Source: Pseudomonas rhizophila
GTDB taxonomy: Bacteria > Pseudomonadota > Gammaproteobacteria > Pseudomonadales > Pseudomonadaceae
Assembly: GCF_003033885.1 (NCBI RefSeq)
Contig: NZ_CP024081.1
Span: 3,371,320 to 3,435,319, forward strand
DNA: 64,000 nucleotides
Direction: 5' to 3'
In this document: positions 1-11,881 of the stretch, piece by piece
Layout: each line of letters opens with the position of its first letter
Numbering within the stretch: the first letter of the stretch is position 1
Notes under the pieces: generated by a model
Told to the model about the DNA's origin: nothing
The model's database searches: none
The model's input: only the letters and a program-made list of their open reading frames with translations
Translations under genes and position numbers: made by a program

Positions 1-2210
1 GTCATGAATTCATGACCGTCGAGCACCTGCTGCTGGCCCTATTGGATAACGAGGCTGCCGCCACCGTTTTGCGTGCCTGCGGCGCAAACCTCGATAAACT
101 CAAGCATGATTTGCAGGAGTTCATCGACTCCACCACGCCATTGATCCCCGTTCATGACGAGGATCGCGAAACCCAGCCAACCCTGGGCTTCCAGCGTGTC
201 CTGCAGCGTGCTGTCTTTCATGTACAGAGCTCGGGTAAGCGTGAAGTGACCGGCGCCAACGTGCTGGTCGCCATCTTCAGCGAACAGGAAAGCCAGGCGG
301 TTTTTCTGCTCAAGCAGCAGAGTGTTGCGCGCATCGATGTCGTCAATTACATCGCCCATGGCATTTCCAAGGTACCTGGGCACGGCGATCACTCCGAAGG
401 TGAACAGGATATGCAGGATGACGAGGGCGGTGAGTCTTCTTCTTCGGGCAATCCGCTGGACGCCTATGCCAGCAATCTGAATGAACTGGCGCGCCAGGGG
501 CGTATCGATCCACTGGTCGGACGCGAGGCGGAAGTCGAGCGGGTCGCGCAGATCCTGGCCCGACGCCGCAAGAACAATCCGCTGCTGGTGGGCGAGGCGG
601 GCGTGGGCAAGACTGCGATCGCCGAAGGCCTGGCCAAGCGCATCGTTGATAACCAGGTGCCGGACCTGCTCGCCAACAGTGTGGTGTATTCCCTCGATCT
701 GGGGGCCTTGCTGGCGGGCACCAAGTACCGCGGTGATTTCGAGAAGCGCTTCAAGGCATTGCTGGGCGAGCTGAAAAAGCGTCCGCAGGCGATCCTGTTC
801 ATCGACGAAATCCACACCATCATTGGTGCCGGTGCCGCGTCCGGTGGGGTCATGGATGCCTCGAACCTGCTCAAGCCGCTGCTGTCTTCGGGTGATATCC
901 GTTGCATCGGTTCGACCACGTTCCAGGAATTTCGCGGGATCTTCGAAAAAGACCGTGCCCTGGCCCGGCGTTTCCAGAAAGTCGATGTGTCGGAGCCTTC
1001 GGTGGAAGACACCATCGGTATCCTGCGTGGGCTGAAGGGGCGTTTCGAACTGCACCACAATATCGAATACAGCGATGAAGCCCTGCGCGCCGCTGCTGAG
1101 CTGGCCTCGCGCTATATCAATGACCGGCATATGCCGGACAAGGCCATTGATGTTATCGACGAGGCGGGTGCCTATCAGCGGCTTCAGCCAGTGGAGAAGC
1201 GCGTCAAGCGCATCGAAGTGCCACAGGTCGAAGACATCGTGGCGAAAATCGCGCGGATTCCGCCCAAGCACGTCACCAGTTCCGACAAGGAGCTGCTGCG
1301 TAATCTGGAGCGTGACCTGAAGCTGACCGTGTTCGGTCAGGATGCAGCCATCGATTCGCTGTCCACCGCCATCAAGTTGTCTCGCGCCGGACTCAAGTCG
1401 CCGGACAAACCAGTGGGTTCTTTCCTGTTCGCAGGTCCCACCGGTGTCGGCAAGACCGAGGCCGCACGGCAATTGGCCAAGGCGATGGGGATCGAGCTGG
1501 TTCGCTTCGACATGTCCGAGTACATGGAGCGTCACACCGTATCGCGTCTGATTGGTGCGCCTCCGGGATATGTCGGTTTCGACCAGGGCGGCCTGCTGAC
1601 CGAGGCCATCACCAAGCAGCCGCATTGCGTGCTCTTGCTCGATGAAATCGAGAAGGCGCATCCGGAAGTCTTCAACCTGCTCCTGCAGGTCATGGATCAC
1701 GGTACGCTGACCGACAACAACGGGCGCAAGGCGGATTTCCGCAATGTGATCATCATCATGACCACCAACGCCGGCGCCGAAACCGCGGCTCGCGCTTCGA
1801 TCGGTTTCACCCATCAGGACCATTCGTCCGATGCGATGGAAGTGATCAAGAAGAGCTTCACGCCTGAATTCCGCAACCGCCTGGACACCATTATCCAGTT
1901 TGGTCGCCTCAGCCATGAGGTCATCAAGAGTGTGGTGGACAAGTTCCTTACCGAACTTCAGGCGCAGCTCGAAGACAAGCGTGTGCTGCTGGAAGTCACC
2001 GATGCGGCCCGCAGTTGGCTGGCGGCCGGTGGTTACGATGTGACGATGGGGGCACGGCCGATGGCTCGCCTGATCCAGGACAAGATCAAGCGTCCACTGG
2101 CGGAGGAGATCCTCTTTGGCGAACTGGCCGAACATGGCGGTGTGGTCCACATCGACATCAAGGACGGCGAGCTGACCTTCGACTTCGAAACCACGGCTGA
2201 AATGGCCTGA
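1..2210 (+). CDS. clpA: ATP-dependent Clp protease ATP-binding subunit ClpA (5' end outside window)
   Basis: ClpA is the AAA+ unfoldase that feeds substrates, including N-degron proteins delivered by ClpS, into the ClpP protease in the cytoplasm. The reading frame is open from the first base (codons for His-Glu-Phe precede the Met at 12), so about 24 N-terminal residues of the usual ~756 lie outside the window. The N-terminal Clp repeat domain (EHLLLALLDN) is followed by the first AAA+ module with Walker A GEAGVGKT near nt 591 and Walker B LFIDEIH, and by the second module with Walker A GPTGVGKT near nt 1435, the pore motif GAPPGYVG and Walker B LLLDEIEKAH. All key residues are present. An intrinsic terminator follows directly. 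The ClpA/clpS partner gene would lie upstream of the window. Assignment is secure. Confidence 0.98.
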   Translation, partial: HEFMTVEHLLLALLDNEAAATVLRACGANLDKLKHDLQEFIDSTTPLIPVHDEDRETQPTLGFQRVLQRAVFHVQSSGKREVTGANVLVAIFSEQESQAVFLLKQQSVARIDVVNYIAHGISKVPGHGDHSEGEQDMQDDEGGESSSSGNPLDAYASNLNELARQGRIDPLVGREAEVERVAQILARRRKNNPLLVGEAGVGKTAIAEGLAKRIVDNQVPDLLANSVVYSLDLGALLAGTKYRGDFEKRFKALLGELKKRPQAILFIDEIHTIIGAGAASGGVMDASNLLKPLLSSGDIRCIGSTTFQEFRGIFEKDRALARRFQKVDVSEPSVEDTIGILRGLKGRFELHHNIEYSDEALRAAAELASRYINDRHMPDKAIDVIDEAGAYQRLQPVEKRVKRIEVPQVEDIVAKIARIPPKHVTSSDKELLRNLERDLKLTVFGQDAAIDSLSTAIKLSRAGLKSPDKPVGSFLFAGPTGVGKTEAARQLAKAMGIELVRFDMSEYMERHTVSRLIGAPPGYVGFDQGGLLTEAITKQPHCVLLLDEIEKAHPEVFNLLLQVMDHGTLTDNNGRKADFRNVIIIMTTNAGAETAARASIGFTHQDHSSDAMEVIKKSFTPEFRNRLDTIIQFGRLSHEVIKSVVDKFLTELQAQLEDKRVLLEVTDAARSWLAAGGYDVTMGARPMARLIQDKIKRPLAEEILFGELAEHGGVVHIDIKDGELTFDFETTAEMA

Positions 2211-2228
2211 TCGTTACACGCAGGAAAA

Positions 2229-2255
2229 GCAAAAGGCGCCGAAAGGCGCCTTTTT
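2229..2255 (+). terminator. Intrinsic terminator of clpA
   Basis: A 10-bp arm AAAAGGCGCC, a GAAA tetraloop and the complementary arm GGCGCCTTTT followed by T residues lie 20 bases after the clpA stop codon. GNRA tetraloop plus T-tract is a classical rho-independent structure. Confidence 0.9.
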
Positions 2256-2323
2256 GCTGACTTCAGAAACACCTGGCCCCTCCGGGTCTGGATAACTGCA
2301 GGATTTGTATCCGCCACAAATTT

Positions 2324-2418
2324 CCTGTGGGAGCGAGCCTGCTCGCGAAAGCGGTGGGTCAGTTGGCTGTAATGTCGAATGCGCCGGCCTCATCGCGAGC
2401 AGGCTCGCTCCCACAGGG
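2324..2418. repeat. REP/BIME pair (inverted repeats)
   Basis: Two REP units, CCTGTGGGAGCGAGCCTGCT and its inverted copy ending in CTCGCTCCCACAGG, face each other across about 50 bases. This is the widespread Pseudomonas REP core. It fills most of the clpA-infA spacer. Confidence 0.9.
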
Positions 2419-2447
2419 TTGTGAGGTGATTATTGGCGCGGACAAAC

Positions 2448-2476
2448 AAAAACGCCCGGCATCAGCCGGGCGTTTT
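2448..2476 (-). terminator. Intrinsic terminator of infA
   Basis: AAAAACGCCCGGC, a four-base loop and GCCGGGCGTTTT form a perfect stem with T-tracts on both strands, placed 11 bases past the infA stop codon. It can work in both directions but the gene position suggests the minus strand. Confidence 0.88.
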
Positions 2477-2487
2477 GTATTGACTTG

Positions 2488-2706
2488 TTAGCGAGCGCGG
2501 TAAGTGATGCGCCCTTTGCTCAAGTCATAGGGCGTCAGCTCGACGCGCACTTTGTCACCGGTAAGAATACGAATGTAGTTCTTGCGCATCTTGCCGGAGA
2601 TGTGCGCGGTTACGACGTGCCCATTTTCCAACTCCACACGAAACATGGTGTTGGGCAGGGTGTCGACGACAGTGCCTTCCATTTCGAAGCTGTCTTCTTT
2701 CGACAT
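2488..2706 (-). CDS. infA: Translation initiation factor IF-1
   Basis: IF-1 binds the ribosomal A site during initiation. The product is 72 residues, exactly the usual size, starting [18 protein letters not shown] and ending with KGRITYRAR, an OB-fold S1-like domain with the conserved [14 protein letters not shown] stretch. A longer in-frame reading exists upstream (to 2772) but is rejected because the family starts at MSKED and 72 aa is invariant. The gene lies 100 bases downstream of bpt on the same strand and convergent to clpA; the enterobacterial tRNA-Ser gene found between infA and clpA is absent here. Confidence 0.98.
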
Positions 2707-2806
2707 GCAGTAAAGCCCTCGGTATCCAGTGAATGGCCCGGTGCAACTGCGCCAGGCAAAAGCGGCGTGCATTGTGCCCGAAAAAGGGGGTTTAAGCCAA
2801 GGGGTT

Positions 2807-3514
2807 CTAACTGAGGACGACCCATCTCTGGTTAATCAGCAATTCGATGGGGCGATATTGGGTCTTGTAATTCATTTTTTTGCAGTTTTTGATCCAGTAG
2901 CCCAAGTACACCGCTTCCAGCCCGAGGCGCCGGGCTTCGTTGATCTGCCAGAGGATGGCAAAACGCCCCAGACTGCGCCGTTCTTCGTCGGGCTCATAGA
3001 AGGTGTACACCGCCGAAAGCCCGTTGGGCAGCAGGTCTGTGACGGCGATGGCCACCAGTCGCCCTTCGAGGCGGAACTCATAGAAGCGGGAAAAGGGCAG
3101 GTCGCGGACCAGAAAGGTCGAAAACTGATCACGACTGGGCGGGTACATGTCGCCGTCGGCGTGGCGCTGCTCGATGTAGCGCTGGTACAGATCGAAATAC
3201 TCCTCGCTGAACTGCGGCTTGGCTGGCCGGACCTGTAGGTCGGCGTTGCGCTTGAAAATCCGCTTCTGCTGGCGATTGGGTACAAACTGAGCCACGGGAA
3301 TGCGCGCCGGCACGCACGCATTGCAATGTTGGCAATGGGGCCGGTAGAGATGATCGCCGCTGCGACGGAAGCCCATCTCCGACAGATCTGCGTAGACATG
3401 CACATCCATGGGCTGGCTAGGGTCGAGGAACAGCGTCGTGGCCTGCTCCTCGGGCAGGTAACTGCAAGAGTGGGGTTGAGTGGCATAGAACTTCAAGCGC
3501 GCCAACTCGGTCAT
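2807..3514 (-). CDS. bpt: Aspartate/glutamate leucyltransferase (bacterial ATE family)
   Basis: Bpt attaches leucine from Leu-tRNA to N-terminal Asp or Glu, creating N-degrons read by ClpS/ClpA; that its neighbours here are clpA and aat fits the N-end rule pathway. The protein has 235 residues, the usual length. The N-terminal ATE domain carries [13 protein letters not shown] and the cysteine cluster HCQHCNAC; the C-terminal GNAT-like domain contains [13 protein letters not shown] and [14 protein letters not shown]. The ATG at 3514 is preceded by CGAGGG six bases upstream; a TTG six bases earlier is not used as start here because it would sit against that ribosome site. Confidence 0.95.
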
Positions 3515-3571
3515 GATCAACCCTCGGGAGTAAGCTTTGGATTAAGTGTAAGCCAGGAGCGCCATTGTCGC

Positions 3572-4252
3572 TCAGCAAACCCAGGTTGCGTGGTTGGGCT
3601 GGTCCAGATGCGCCTTGAGGTAGCCGGCAAACTCAGCCCTTGGGATCGACCGGGCGCCGAGGCTGTGCAGGTGTTCGGTGGGCATTTGGCAGTCGATCAG
3701 CACGAAACCGGCCGCTTTGAGATGTTGGACCAGGGTGGCGAAGCCGAATTTCGAGGCGTTATCGGCCCGACTGAACATGGACTCGCCAAAAAACAGCTGC
3801 CCCATGGCCAGGCCATACAGGCCGCCCACCAATATACCCTGGTCCCATACCTCCACTGAATGGGCGAAACCGCGTCGATGCAGCTCCAGATAGGCGGTTT
3901 GCATGGCCTCGGTGATCCAGGTGCCGTCAGCATAGTCCCGGGGCGCGGCGCAGGCCTCGATGACAGCGGCAAAGTCCTTGTCGAACGTCACGGCATAGCG
4001 TTGCTTGCGCAGGAGCTTGCCGAGGCTGCGCGATACATGCAGTTCGTCGGGAAACAATACGGTGCGTGGATCCGGTGACCACCACAAGATCGGCTGGCCT
4101 TCGGAGAACCACGGGAAACAGCCGTGGCGATAGGCCCGGATCAGCCGATCGGCGGACAGGTCGCCACCGGCGGCCAGCAAGCCATTGGGGTCGCTCAGGG
4201 CTTTGGCCAGTGGCGGAAAATCGAACGTGTTGCGTTGTAGCCAAGTCAGCAT
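3572..4252 (-). CDS. aat: Leucyl/phenylalanyl-tRNA--protein transferase
   Basis: Aat transfers Leu or Phe from charged tRNA to proteins with N-terminal Lys or Arg, the second arm of the bacterial N-end rule. From the chosen ATG the protein has 226 residues, typical for the family, with the hallmark block [20 protein letters not shown], the motif DGTWIT and [11 protein letters not shown]. An in-frame ATG at 4258 and a TTG at 4300 are alternatives; 4252 is chosen because relatives begin MLTWLQRN, although no strong ribosome site is visible for any of them. It lies 57 bases upstream of bpt and 70 bases downstream of trxB on the same strand, so trxB-aat-bpt-infA may share transcription. Confidence 0.94.
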   Translation of the reverse strand: MLTWLQRNTFDFPPLAKALSDPNGLLAAGGDLSADRLIRAYRHGCFPWFSEGQPILWWSPDPRTVLFPDELHVSRSLGKLLRKQRYAVTFDKDFAAVIEACAAPRDYADGTWITEAMQTAYLELHRRGFAHSVEVWDQGILVGGLYGLAMGQLFFGESMFSRADNASKFGFATLVQHLKAAGFVLIDCQMPTEHLHSLGARSIPRAEFAGYLKAHLDQPNHATWVC

Positions 4253-4322
4253 GGTCATCCGGGCTTGCAGAAGGGGAGGGCGGGTCTTGTGCGCAGACAA
4301 GAGGCCGCCTAAAGGTTAACCG

Positions 4323-5291
<969 letters not shown>

Positions 5292-5404
5292 TCATAAGCC
5301 TTTGTCACGAAAGAGAATGCATGCTCCAATTGACGCCAACACAGCTGGTTTTTGGCTATGCTGTAGCCCATCGTGCGGGCAATGCCTTGGGGCTGACAAA
5401 CCCG

Positions 5405-5551
5405 TACAATGCTTGAGTTTTGAACGCAGGAGAGGCAAAAGATCAAAATCTTCGGCAACACCTGCGGTTTTCTGGATGCACGTCACAGTGGTAAAAGTAG
5501 TACCGGTTGTGCACATTCACTTTTTTGCCTGCTCGTGATGAGCAGTTTTTT
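5405..5551 (+). ncRNA. Candidate small RNA or attenuated leader upstream of ftsK
   Basis: The 318-base trxB-ftsK spacer carries a plus-strand -10-like TACAAT at 5405 (in CCCGTACAATGCTTG) and, about 135 bases later, a strong plus-strand intrinsic terminator, but no convincing gene between them. This suggests a short transcript or a terminated 5' leader. A second weak promoter-like TTGACG lies at 5330. A short in-frame reading at 5476 lacks a ribosome site. This is inference; no known RNA family was recognised. Confidence 0.25.
5529..5551 (+). terminator. Intrinsic terminator 50 bases before ftsK
   Basis: CTGCTC, loop GTGAT and GAGCAG are followed by six T residues. The T-tract exists only for plus-strand transcription. 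No plus-strand gene precedes it, so it must end a short upstream transcript or attenuate ftsK. Confidence 0.7.
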
Positions 5552-5600
5552 ATAGTCATTCAACAGATGGACGCGCCTTTGGCGCAGGAAAAGAAGCGTT

Positions 5601-8006
5601 TTGAAGAAATCCACCGCAGCACCTAAAACAGTCGTTCCGCTCTGGCGCCAGCAATTGCACTACCGGCTCAAGGAAGGTGCGTTGATCGCCATCGGCGCCT
5701 TGTGCCTGTTCCTGATGATGGCCTTGCTGACCTATGGCAAGGACGATCCGGGCTGGAGCCACAACAGCAAGATCGACGATGTGCAGAATTTCGGCGGTCC
5801 GGCCGGTTCCTACAGCGCTGACATCCTGTTCATGGTGCTGGGCTATTTCGCCTACATCTTTCCGCTTTTGCTGGCGATCAAGGCCTATCAGATTTTCCGT
5901 CAACGCCACGAGCCCTGGCAGTGGAGTGGCTGGCTGTTTTCCTGGCGCCTGATCGGCCTGGTGTTCCTGGTGCTGTCGGGCGCCGCGCTGGCCCATATCC
6001 ATTTTCACGCACCCACCGGCCTGCCGGCCGGAGCGGGCGGTGCGCTGGGGGAAAGTCTTGGCGAGCTGGCCAAAAACGCCCTGAACATCCAGGGCAGTAC
6101 GCTGCTGTTCATCGCCCTGTTCCTGTTCGGCCTGACGGTGTTCACCGATTTGTCATGGTTCAAGGTGATGGATGTCACCGGCAAGATCACCCTGGACCTG
6201 ATCGAGCTGATCCAGGGAGCGATGAATCGCTGGTGGGCGGCGCGCACCGAGCGCAAGCAACTGGTGGCGCAACTGCGCGAGGTGGATGACCGCGTCCACG
6301 ACGTGGTGGCCCCGACCGTCACGGACAAGCGCGAGCAGGCCAAGGTCAAGGAACGCCTGATCGAACGTGAACAGGCCCTGAGCAAGCACATGTCCGAGCG
6401 CGAGAAACAGGTGCCGCCGGTCATCACCATGGCTCCGGCCAAGGCGCCGGAGCAGAGCAAGCGCGTGCAGAAAGAGAAACAGGCGCCGCTGTTCGTCGAC
6501 AGTGCAGTGGAAGGCACCTTGCCGCCGATCTCGATCCTGGATCCGGCCGAAAAGAAACAGCTCAACTATTCCCCCGAATCCCTGGCGGCCGTCGGTCACC
6601 TGCTGGAAATCAAGCTCAAGGAGTTCGGCGTCGAGGTTTCGGTGGATTCGATCCACCCGGGCCCGGTGATTACCCGTTACGAAATCCAGCCGGCCGCCGG
6701 CGTGAAGGTCAGCCGTATCGCCAACCTGGCCAAGGACCTGGCACGTTCTCTGGCCGTGACCAGCGTGCGGGTAGTGGAAGTGATTCCCGGCAAGACCACC
6801 GTGGGCATCGAGATTCCCAACGAAGACCGGCAGATCGTGCGCTTCTCCGAAGTGCTCTCCACCCCTGAATACGACAACCACAAGTCGCCGGTCACCCTGG
6901 CCCTGGGCCATGACATCGGCGGCAAGCCTGTCATCACTGACCTGGCGAAAATGCCGCACCTGCTGGTGGCCGGTACCACCGGTTCCGGTAAGTCGGTGGG
7001 TGTGAACGCGATGATCCTGTCGATCCTGTTCAAGTCCGGCCCGGAAGACGCCAAGCTGATCATGATCGACCCGAAAATGCTCGAGCTGTCGATCTATGAA
7101 GGCATTCCGCACCTGCTGTGCCCGGTGGTGACCGACATGAAGGACGCCGCCAACGCCCTGCGCTGGAGCGTTGCCGAGATGGAGCGCCGCTACAAGCTGA
7201 TGGCAAAGATGGGCGTGCGTAACCTGTCGGGCTTCAATGCCAAGGTCAAGGAGGCCGAAGAGGCCGGTACGCCGTTGAGCGACCCGCTGTACCACCGCGA
7301 GAACATCCACGACGAAGCGCCGCTGCTGCACAAGCTGCCGACCATCGTGGTGGTGGTGGACGAATTCGCCGACATGATGATGATCGTCGGCAAAAAGGTC
7401 GAAGAACTGATCGCCCGGATCGCCCAGAAGGCCCGTGCCGCTGGTATCCACCTGATTCTCGCGACGCAGCGGCCGTCGGTGGACGTGATCACCGGCCTGA
7501 TCAAGGCCAACATTCCGACCCGCATGGCGTTCCAGGTGTCGAGCAAGATCGACTCGCGGACCATCATCGACCAGGGTGGCGCCGAGCAGTTGCTGGGCCA
7601 CGGTGACATGCTCTACATGCCGCCGGGCACCAGCCTGCCGATTCGTGTGCACGGTGCGTTCGTGTCCGACGATGAAGTGCACCGGGTCGTTGAAGCCTGG
7701 AAACTGCGTGGCGCCCCTGAATACAACGACGACATCCTCAATGGTGTCGAGGAGGCCGGCAGCGGCTTTGAGGGCAGCAGCGGTGGTGGCGATGACGATG
7801 CCGAAACCGATGCGCTCTATGACGAAGCGGTGCAGTTTGTCCTGGAAAGCCGCCGGGCCTCGATTTCCGCCGTTCAGCGCAAGCTCAAGATCGGCTACAA
7901 CCGTGCCGCACGCATGATCGAGGCCATGGAAATGGCCGGGGTCGTGACGGCGATGAACACCAACGGCTCGCGCGAAGTACTGGCGCCGGGCCCGATGCGC
8001 GATTAA
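5601..8006 (+). CDS. ftsK: DNA translocase FtsK
   Basis: FtsK is the septal membrane-bound DNA pump that clears chromosome termini and activates XerCD at dif. The 801-residue protein starts at a TTG (LKKSTAAPK) with AGGAAAAG upstream. Four membrane segments lie at about residues 26-48, 75-97, 115-137 and 165-182, followed by a charged linker that is short compared with E. coli FtsK. The motor has Walker A GTTGSGKS near residue 458 and Walker [12 protein letters not shown] near 583. The last ~65 residues form the winged-helix gamma domain ([20 protein letters not shown]) that reads KOPS polarity sequences. lolA follows after 58 bases, forming the conserved ftsK-lolA-rarA-crcB-serS-cysG series. 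Confidence 0.97.
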   Translation: MKKSTAAPKTVVPLWRQQLHYRLKEGALIAIGALCLFLMMALLTYGKDDPGWSHNSKIDDVQNFGGPAGSYSADILFMVLGYFAYIFPLLLAIKAYQIFRQRHEPWQWSGWLFSWRLIGLVFLVLSGAALAHIHFHAPTGLPAGAGGALGESLGELAKNALNIQGSTLLFIALFLFGLTVFTDLSWFKVMDVTGKITLDLIELIQGAMNRWWAARTERKQLVAQLREVDDRVHDVVAPTVTDKREQAKVKERLIEREQALSKHMSEREKQVPPVITMAPAKAPEQSKRVQKEKQAPLFVDSAVEGTLPPISILDPAEKKQLNYSPESLAAVGHLLEIKLKEFGVEVSVDSIHPGPVITRYEIQPAAGVKVSRIANLAKDLARSLAVTSVRVVEVIPGKTTVGIEIPNEDRQIVRFSEVLSTPEYDNHKSPVTLALGHDIGGKPVITDLAKMPHLLVAGTTGSGKSVGVNAMILSILFKSGPEDAKLIMIDPKMLELSIYEGIPHLLCPVVTDMKDAANALRWSVAEMERRYKLMAKMGVRNLSGFNAKVKEAEEAGTPLSDPLYHRENIHDEAPLLHKLPTIVVVVDEFADMMMIVGKKVEELIARIAQKARAAGIHLILATQRPSVDVITGLIKANIPTRMAFQVSSKIDSRTIIDQGGAEQLLGHGDMLYMPPGTSLPIRVHGAFVSDDEVHRVVEAWKLRGAPEYNDDILNGVEEAGSGFEGSSGGGDDDAETDALYDEAVQFVLESRRASISAVQRKLKIGYNRAARMIEAMEMAGVVTAMNTNGSREVLAPGPMRD

Positions 8007-8064
8007 TGACCTGAGCGGCCTGGCGACACGCCGCTCGACCTCCCACGACTTCAAGAGGACTCCC

Positions 8065-8688
8065 ATGCGCCTGATTCGCATGTTGCTGTTGCCCGTACTG
8101 GCCCTGACCACCTTGTCGGCCCATGCCGATGAAAAGGACGTGGCCCGCCTGACCCAGTTGCTGGAACGTTCCCAGACCCTGACCGCTCGCTTCTCCCAAC
8201 TGACCCTCGACGGCAGTGGTACCCAGTTGCAGGAAACCGCCGGTGAGATGGCCTTGCAGCGTCCGGGCCTGTTCTATTGGCACACCGATGCACCGGCTGA
8301 ACAACTGATGGTTTCCGATGGCAAGAAAGTCTCGCTGTGGGACCCGGACCTGGAACAGGTCACCATCAAGACCCTGGATCAGCGCCTGACCCAGACGCCG
8401 GCGTTGCTGCTCTCCGGCGATGTTTCCAAGATCAGCCAGAGTTTCGACATAAGCTCCAAAGAGGCCGGTGGCGTGATTGACTTCACCCTCAAGCCCAAGA
8501 CCCGGGACAGCCTGTTCGACAGCCTGCGCCTGTCCTTTCGCAACGGTCTGGTCAACGACATGCAACTGATCGACAGTGTCGGTCAGCGCACCAATATCCT
8601 GTTCACCGGGGTCAAGGCCAACGAGCCGATCGCTGCGTCCAAGTTCAAGTTCGACATCCCCAAGGGTGCGGACGTGATCCAGGAGTAA
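8065..8688 (+). CDS. lolA: Outer-membrane lipoprotein carrier protein LolA
   Basis: LolA shuttles lipoproteins through the periplasm from the LolCDE ABC transporter to LolB. The 207-residue product begins with a signal peptide (positively charged MRLIR, hydrophobic core, predicted cleavage after AHA near residue 20). The mature part shows the LolA pattern: [32 protein letters not shown] and [10 protein letters not shown] at the C-terminus. It sits between ftsK and rarA as in other pseudomonads. AGAGGA precedes the ATG. Confidence 0.96.
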   Translation: MRLIRMLLLPVLALTTLSAHADEKDVARLTQLLERSQTLTARFSQLTLDGSGTQLQETAGEMALQRPGLFYWHTDAPAEQLMVSDGKKVSLWDPDLEQVTIKTLDQRLTQTPALLLSGDVSKISQSFDISSKEAGGVIDFTLKPKTRDSLFDSLRLSFRNGLVNDMQLIDSVGQRTNILFTGVKANEPIAASKFKFDIPKGADVIQE

Positions 8689-8712
8689 ACATAAAGCCCC
8701 TGTCGGAAATGG

Positions 8713-8830
8713 CCTGTGGGAGCAAGGCTTGTGGGAGCAAGGCTTGCCCGCGATTGCATCGCCTCGGTCTACCAGACGCACCGAGGTGTCTGTATCGCGG
8801 GCAAGCCTTGCTCCCACAGATGCTCCCACA
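8713..8830. repeat. REP pair with duplicated ends
   Basis: Inverted REP-type sequences (TGTGGGAGCAAGGCTTG variant) flank a short centre. The left arm contains TGTGGGAGCAAGGCT twice in tandem, and the right arm ends with TGCTCCCACAGA repeated, so both ends of the element are duplicated in mirror fashion. It fills the lolA-rarA spacer. Confidence 0.8.
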
Positions 8831-8888
8831 GATCTGCTCCGGTAGAGAGGATCGGCACCAGGACCCAGCGGAGGTTGCATAAGTAGTG

Positions 8889-10214
8889 ATGGACCTGTTT
8901 CGAAGCGCCCCGATTGCCCAGCCATTGGCCGCCCGCCTGCGCGCGACCAACCTGGATGAGTACGTCGGCCAGGAACATGTGCTCGCCCGCGGCAAGCCTC
9001 TGCGCGAGGCCTTGGAGCAGGGTGTGTTGCACTCGATGATTTTCTGGGGCCCGCCGGGCGTGGGCAAGACCACCCTGGCGCGGTTGCTGGCCGAAGTCTC
9101 GGATGCCCATTTCGAAACGGTTTCGGCGGTGCTGGCCGGGGTCAAGGAAATCCGCCAGGCGGTGGAAGTCGCCAAGCAGCAGGCCGGGCAATACGGCAAG
9201 CGCACCATCCTGTTTGTCGATGAAGTGCACCGTTTCAACAAGTCGCAGCAGGACGCGTTCCTGCCCTACGTCGAAGACGGGACGCTGATCTTCATTGGCG
9301 CGACCACCGAAAACCCTTCGTTCGAACTCAATAACGCCTTGCTGTCCCGGGCGCGGGTCTATGTGCTCAAGAGCCTCGACGAGGCGGCGATGCGCAAGTT
9401 GGTGCACCGGGCGCTGACCGAGGAACGCGGCCTGGGCAAACGCCAGTTGAGCCTCAGCGACGAAGGCTTCCAGATCCTGTTTTCGGCCGCCGATGGCGAT
9501 GGCCGGCGCTTGCTCAACCTGCTGGAAAACGCCTCGGACCTGGCCGAAGACAACAGCGAGATTGGCGTCGAACTGCTGCAAAGCCTGTTGGGCGATACCC
9601 GTAGACGCTTCGACAAGGGCGGTGAGGCGTTCTACGACCAGATTTCGGCGCTGCACAAATCCATCCGTGGCTCCAACCCCGACGCGGCCTTGTACTGGTT
9701 TGCGCGCATGATCGACGGCGGCTGCGATCCGCTGTACCTGGCGCGTCGAGTGGTACGCATGGCCAGCGAAGACATCGGCAATGCCGATCCCCGCGCCCTG
9801 AGCCTGTGCCTGGCCGCCTGGGATGTGCAGGAGCGCCTCGGCAGCCCGGAAGGCGAACTCGCCGTGGCCCAGGCCATCACCTACCTGGCTTGCGCGCCAA
9901 AGAGCAATGCGGTGTACATGGGCTTCAAGGCCGCGATGCGCAGCGCCACCGAGCATGGCTCCCTGGAAGTGCCGCTGCACCTGCGCAACGCGCCGACCAA
10001 ACTGATGAAGCAATTGGGCTATGGCGATGAATACCGTTACGCTCACGACGAACCGGACGCCTATGCCGCCGGTGAAGACTATTTTCCCGAAGAACTCGAA
10101 CCCCAGCCGTTCTATCAGCCGGTGCCCCGTGGCCTTGAACTGAAGATCGGCGAGAAACTCAATCATTTGGCACAACTGGACCGTCTGAGTCCAAGGCAGC
10201 GGAGAAAACCTTGA
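8889..10214 (+). CDS. rarA: Replication-associated recombination protein RarA (MgsA)
   Basis: RarA is an AAA+ clamp-loader-like ATPase that acts at stalled replication forks. The protein has 441 residues. Walker [10 protein letters not shown] lies near residue 55, Walker [11 protein letters not shown] near 112 and the sensor region [19 protein letters not shown] near 138, followed by the tetramerisation region with [13 protein letters not shown] and [12 protein letters not shown] at 8889 is chosen; a GTG three bases before gives one extra Met and cannot be excluded, because GGAGG at 8870 is rather far from either. The stop overlaps the crcB start by four bases. Confidence 0.96.
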   Translation: MDLFRSAPIAQPLAARLRATNLDEYVGQEHVLARGKPLREALEQGVLHSMIFWGPPGVGKTTLARLLAEVSDAHFETVSAVLAGVKEIRQAVEVAKQQAGQYGKRTILFVDEVHRFNKSQQDAFLPYVEDGTLIFIGATTENPSFELNNALLSRARVYVLKSLDEAAMRKLVHRALTEERGLGKRQLSLSDEGFQILFSAADGDGRRLLNLLENASDLAEDNSEIGVELLQSLLGDTRRRFDKGGEAFYDQISALHKSIRGSNPDAALYWFARMIDGGCDPLYLARRVVRMASEDIGNADPRALSLCLAAWDVQERLGSPEGELAVAQAITYLACAPKSNAVYMGFKAAMRSATEHGSLEVPLHLRNAPTKLMKQLGYGDEYRYAHDEPDAYAAGEDYFPEELEPQPFYQPVPRGLELKIGEKLNHLAQLDRLSPRQRRKP

Positions 10215-10585
10215 TCCCCTTGATCCTCGCAGTCTCCGCTGGTGGCGTTGCCGGCACGTTGTTGCGCTTTGCGACTGGCAATTGGGTCAACGCAAATTGG
10301 CCGCGGCACTTCTATACCGCCACGCTGGCCGTTAATATCGTGGGCTGTCTGCTGATCGGCGTTCTATACGGTCTGTTTTTGATTCGCCCCGAGGTGCCCA
10401 TCGAGGTGCGCGCGGGGCTGTTGGTCGGCTTTCTTGGCGGCCTGACGACTTTTTCATCCTTTTCACTGGATACGGTGCGCCTGCTGGAAAGCGGGCAGGT
10501 GCCGCTGGCCCTGGGCTACGCGGCTATCAGCGTATTCGGCGGGCTGCTCGCCACCTGGGCTGGCCTGTCCCTGACCAAACTTTGA
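10211..10585 (+). CDS. crcB: Fluoride ion channel CrcB/Fluc
   Basis: Fluc proteins are dual-topology dimeric fluoride exporters of the inner membrane. The 124-residue product has four hydrophobic segments and the signature [15 protein letters not shown], which lines the pore, plus the N-terminal [10 protein letters not shown]. Translation starts at a TTG that overlaps the rarA stop (TTGA) with GGAGAA seven bases upstream, implying translational coupling. No fluoride riboswitch was seen, as expected for an internal operon position. Confidence 0.95.
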   Translation: MIPLILAVSAGGVAGTLLRFATGNWVNANWPRHFYTATLAVNIVGCLLIGVLYGLFLIRPEVPIEVRAGLLVGFLGGLTTFSSFSLDTVRLLESGQVPLALGYAAISVFGGLLATWAGLSLTKL

Positions 10586-10588
10586 TAA

Positions 10589-11881
<1,293 letters not shown>

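Noticed and set aside
39..2150. Long open frame (703 codons) antisense to clpA
   Set aside because: It mirrors clpA codon bias in a high-GC genome; its translation is rich in His/Gln/Arg without any motif, and clpA is certain.
2707..2806. tRNA-Ser gene near infA/clpA as in enterobacteria
   Set aside because: No cloverleaf-compatible sequence or CCA end was seen in the infA spacers.
6153..8111. Long open frame (652 codons) antisense to ftsK
   Set aside because: No ribosome site or domain; composition is typical of antisense shadows of conserved high-GC genes.
8769..10175. Open frame of 468 codons antisense to rarA
   Set aside because: Shadow of rarA, which has all AAA+ motifs on the plus strand.
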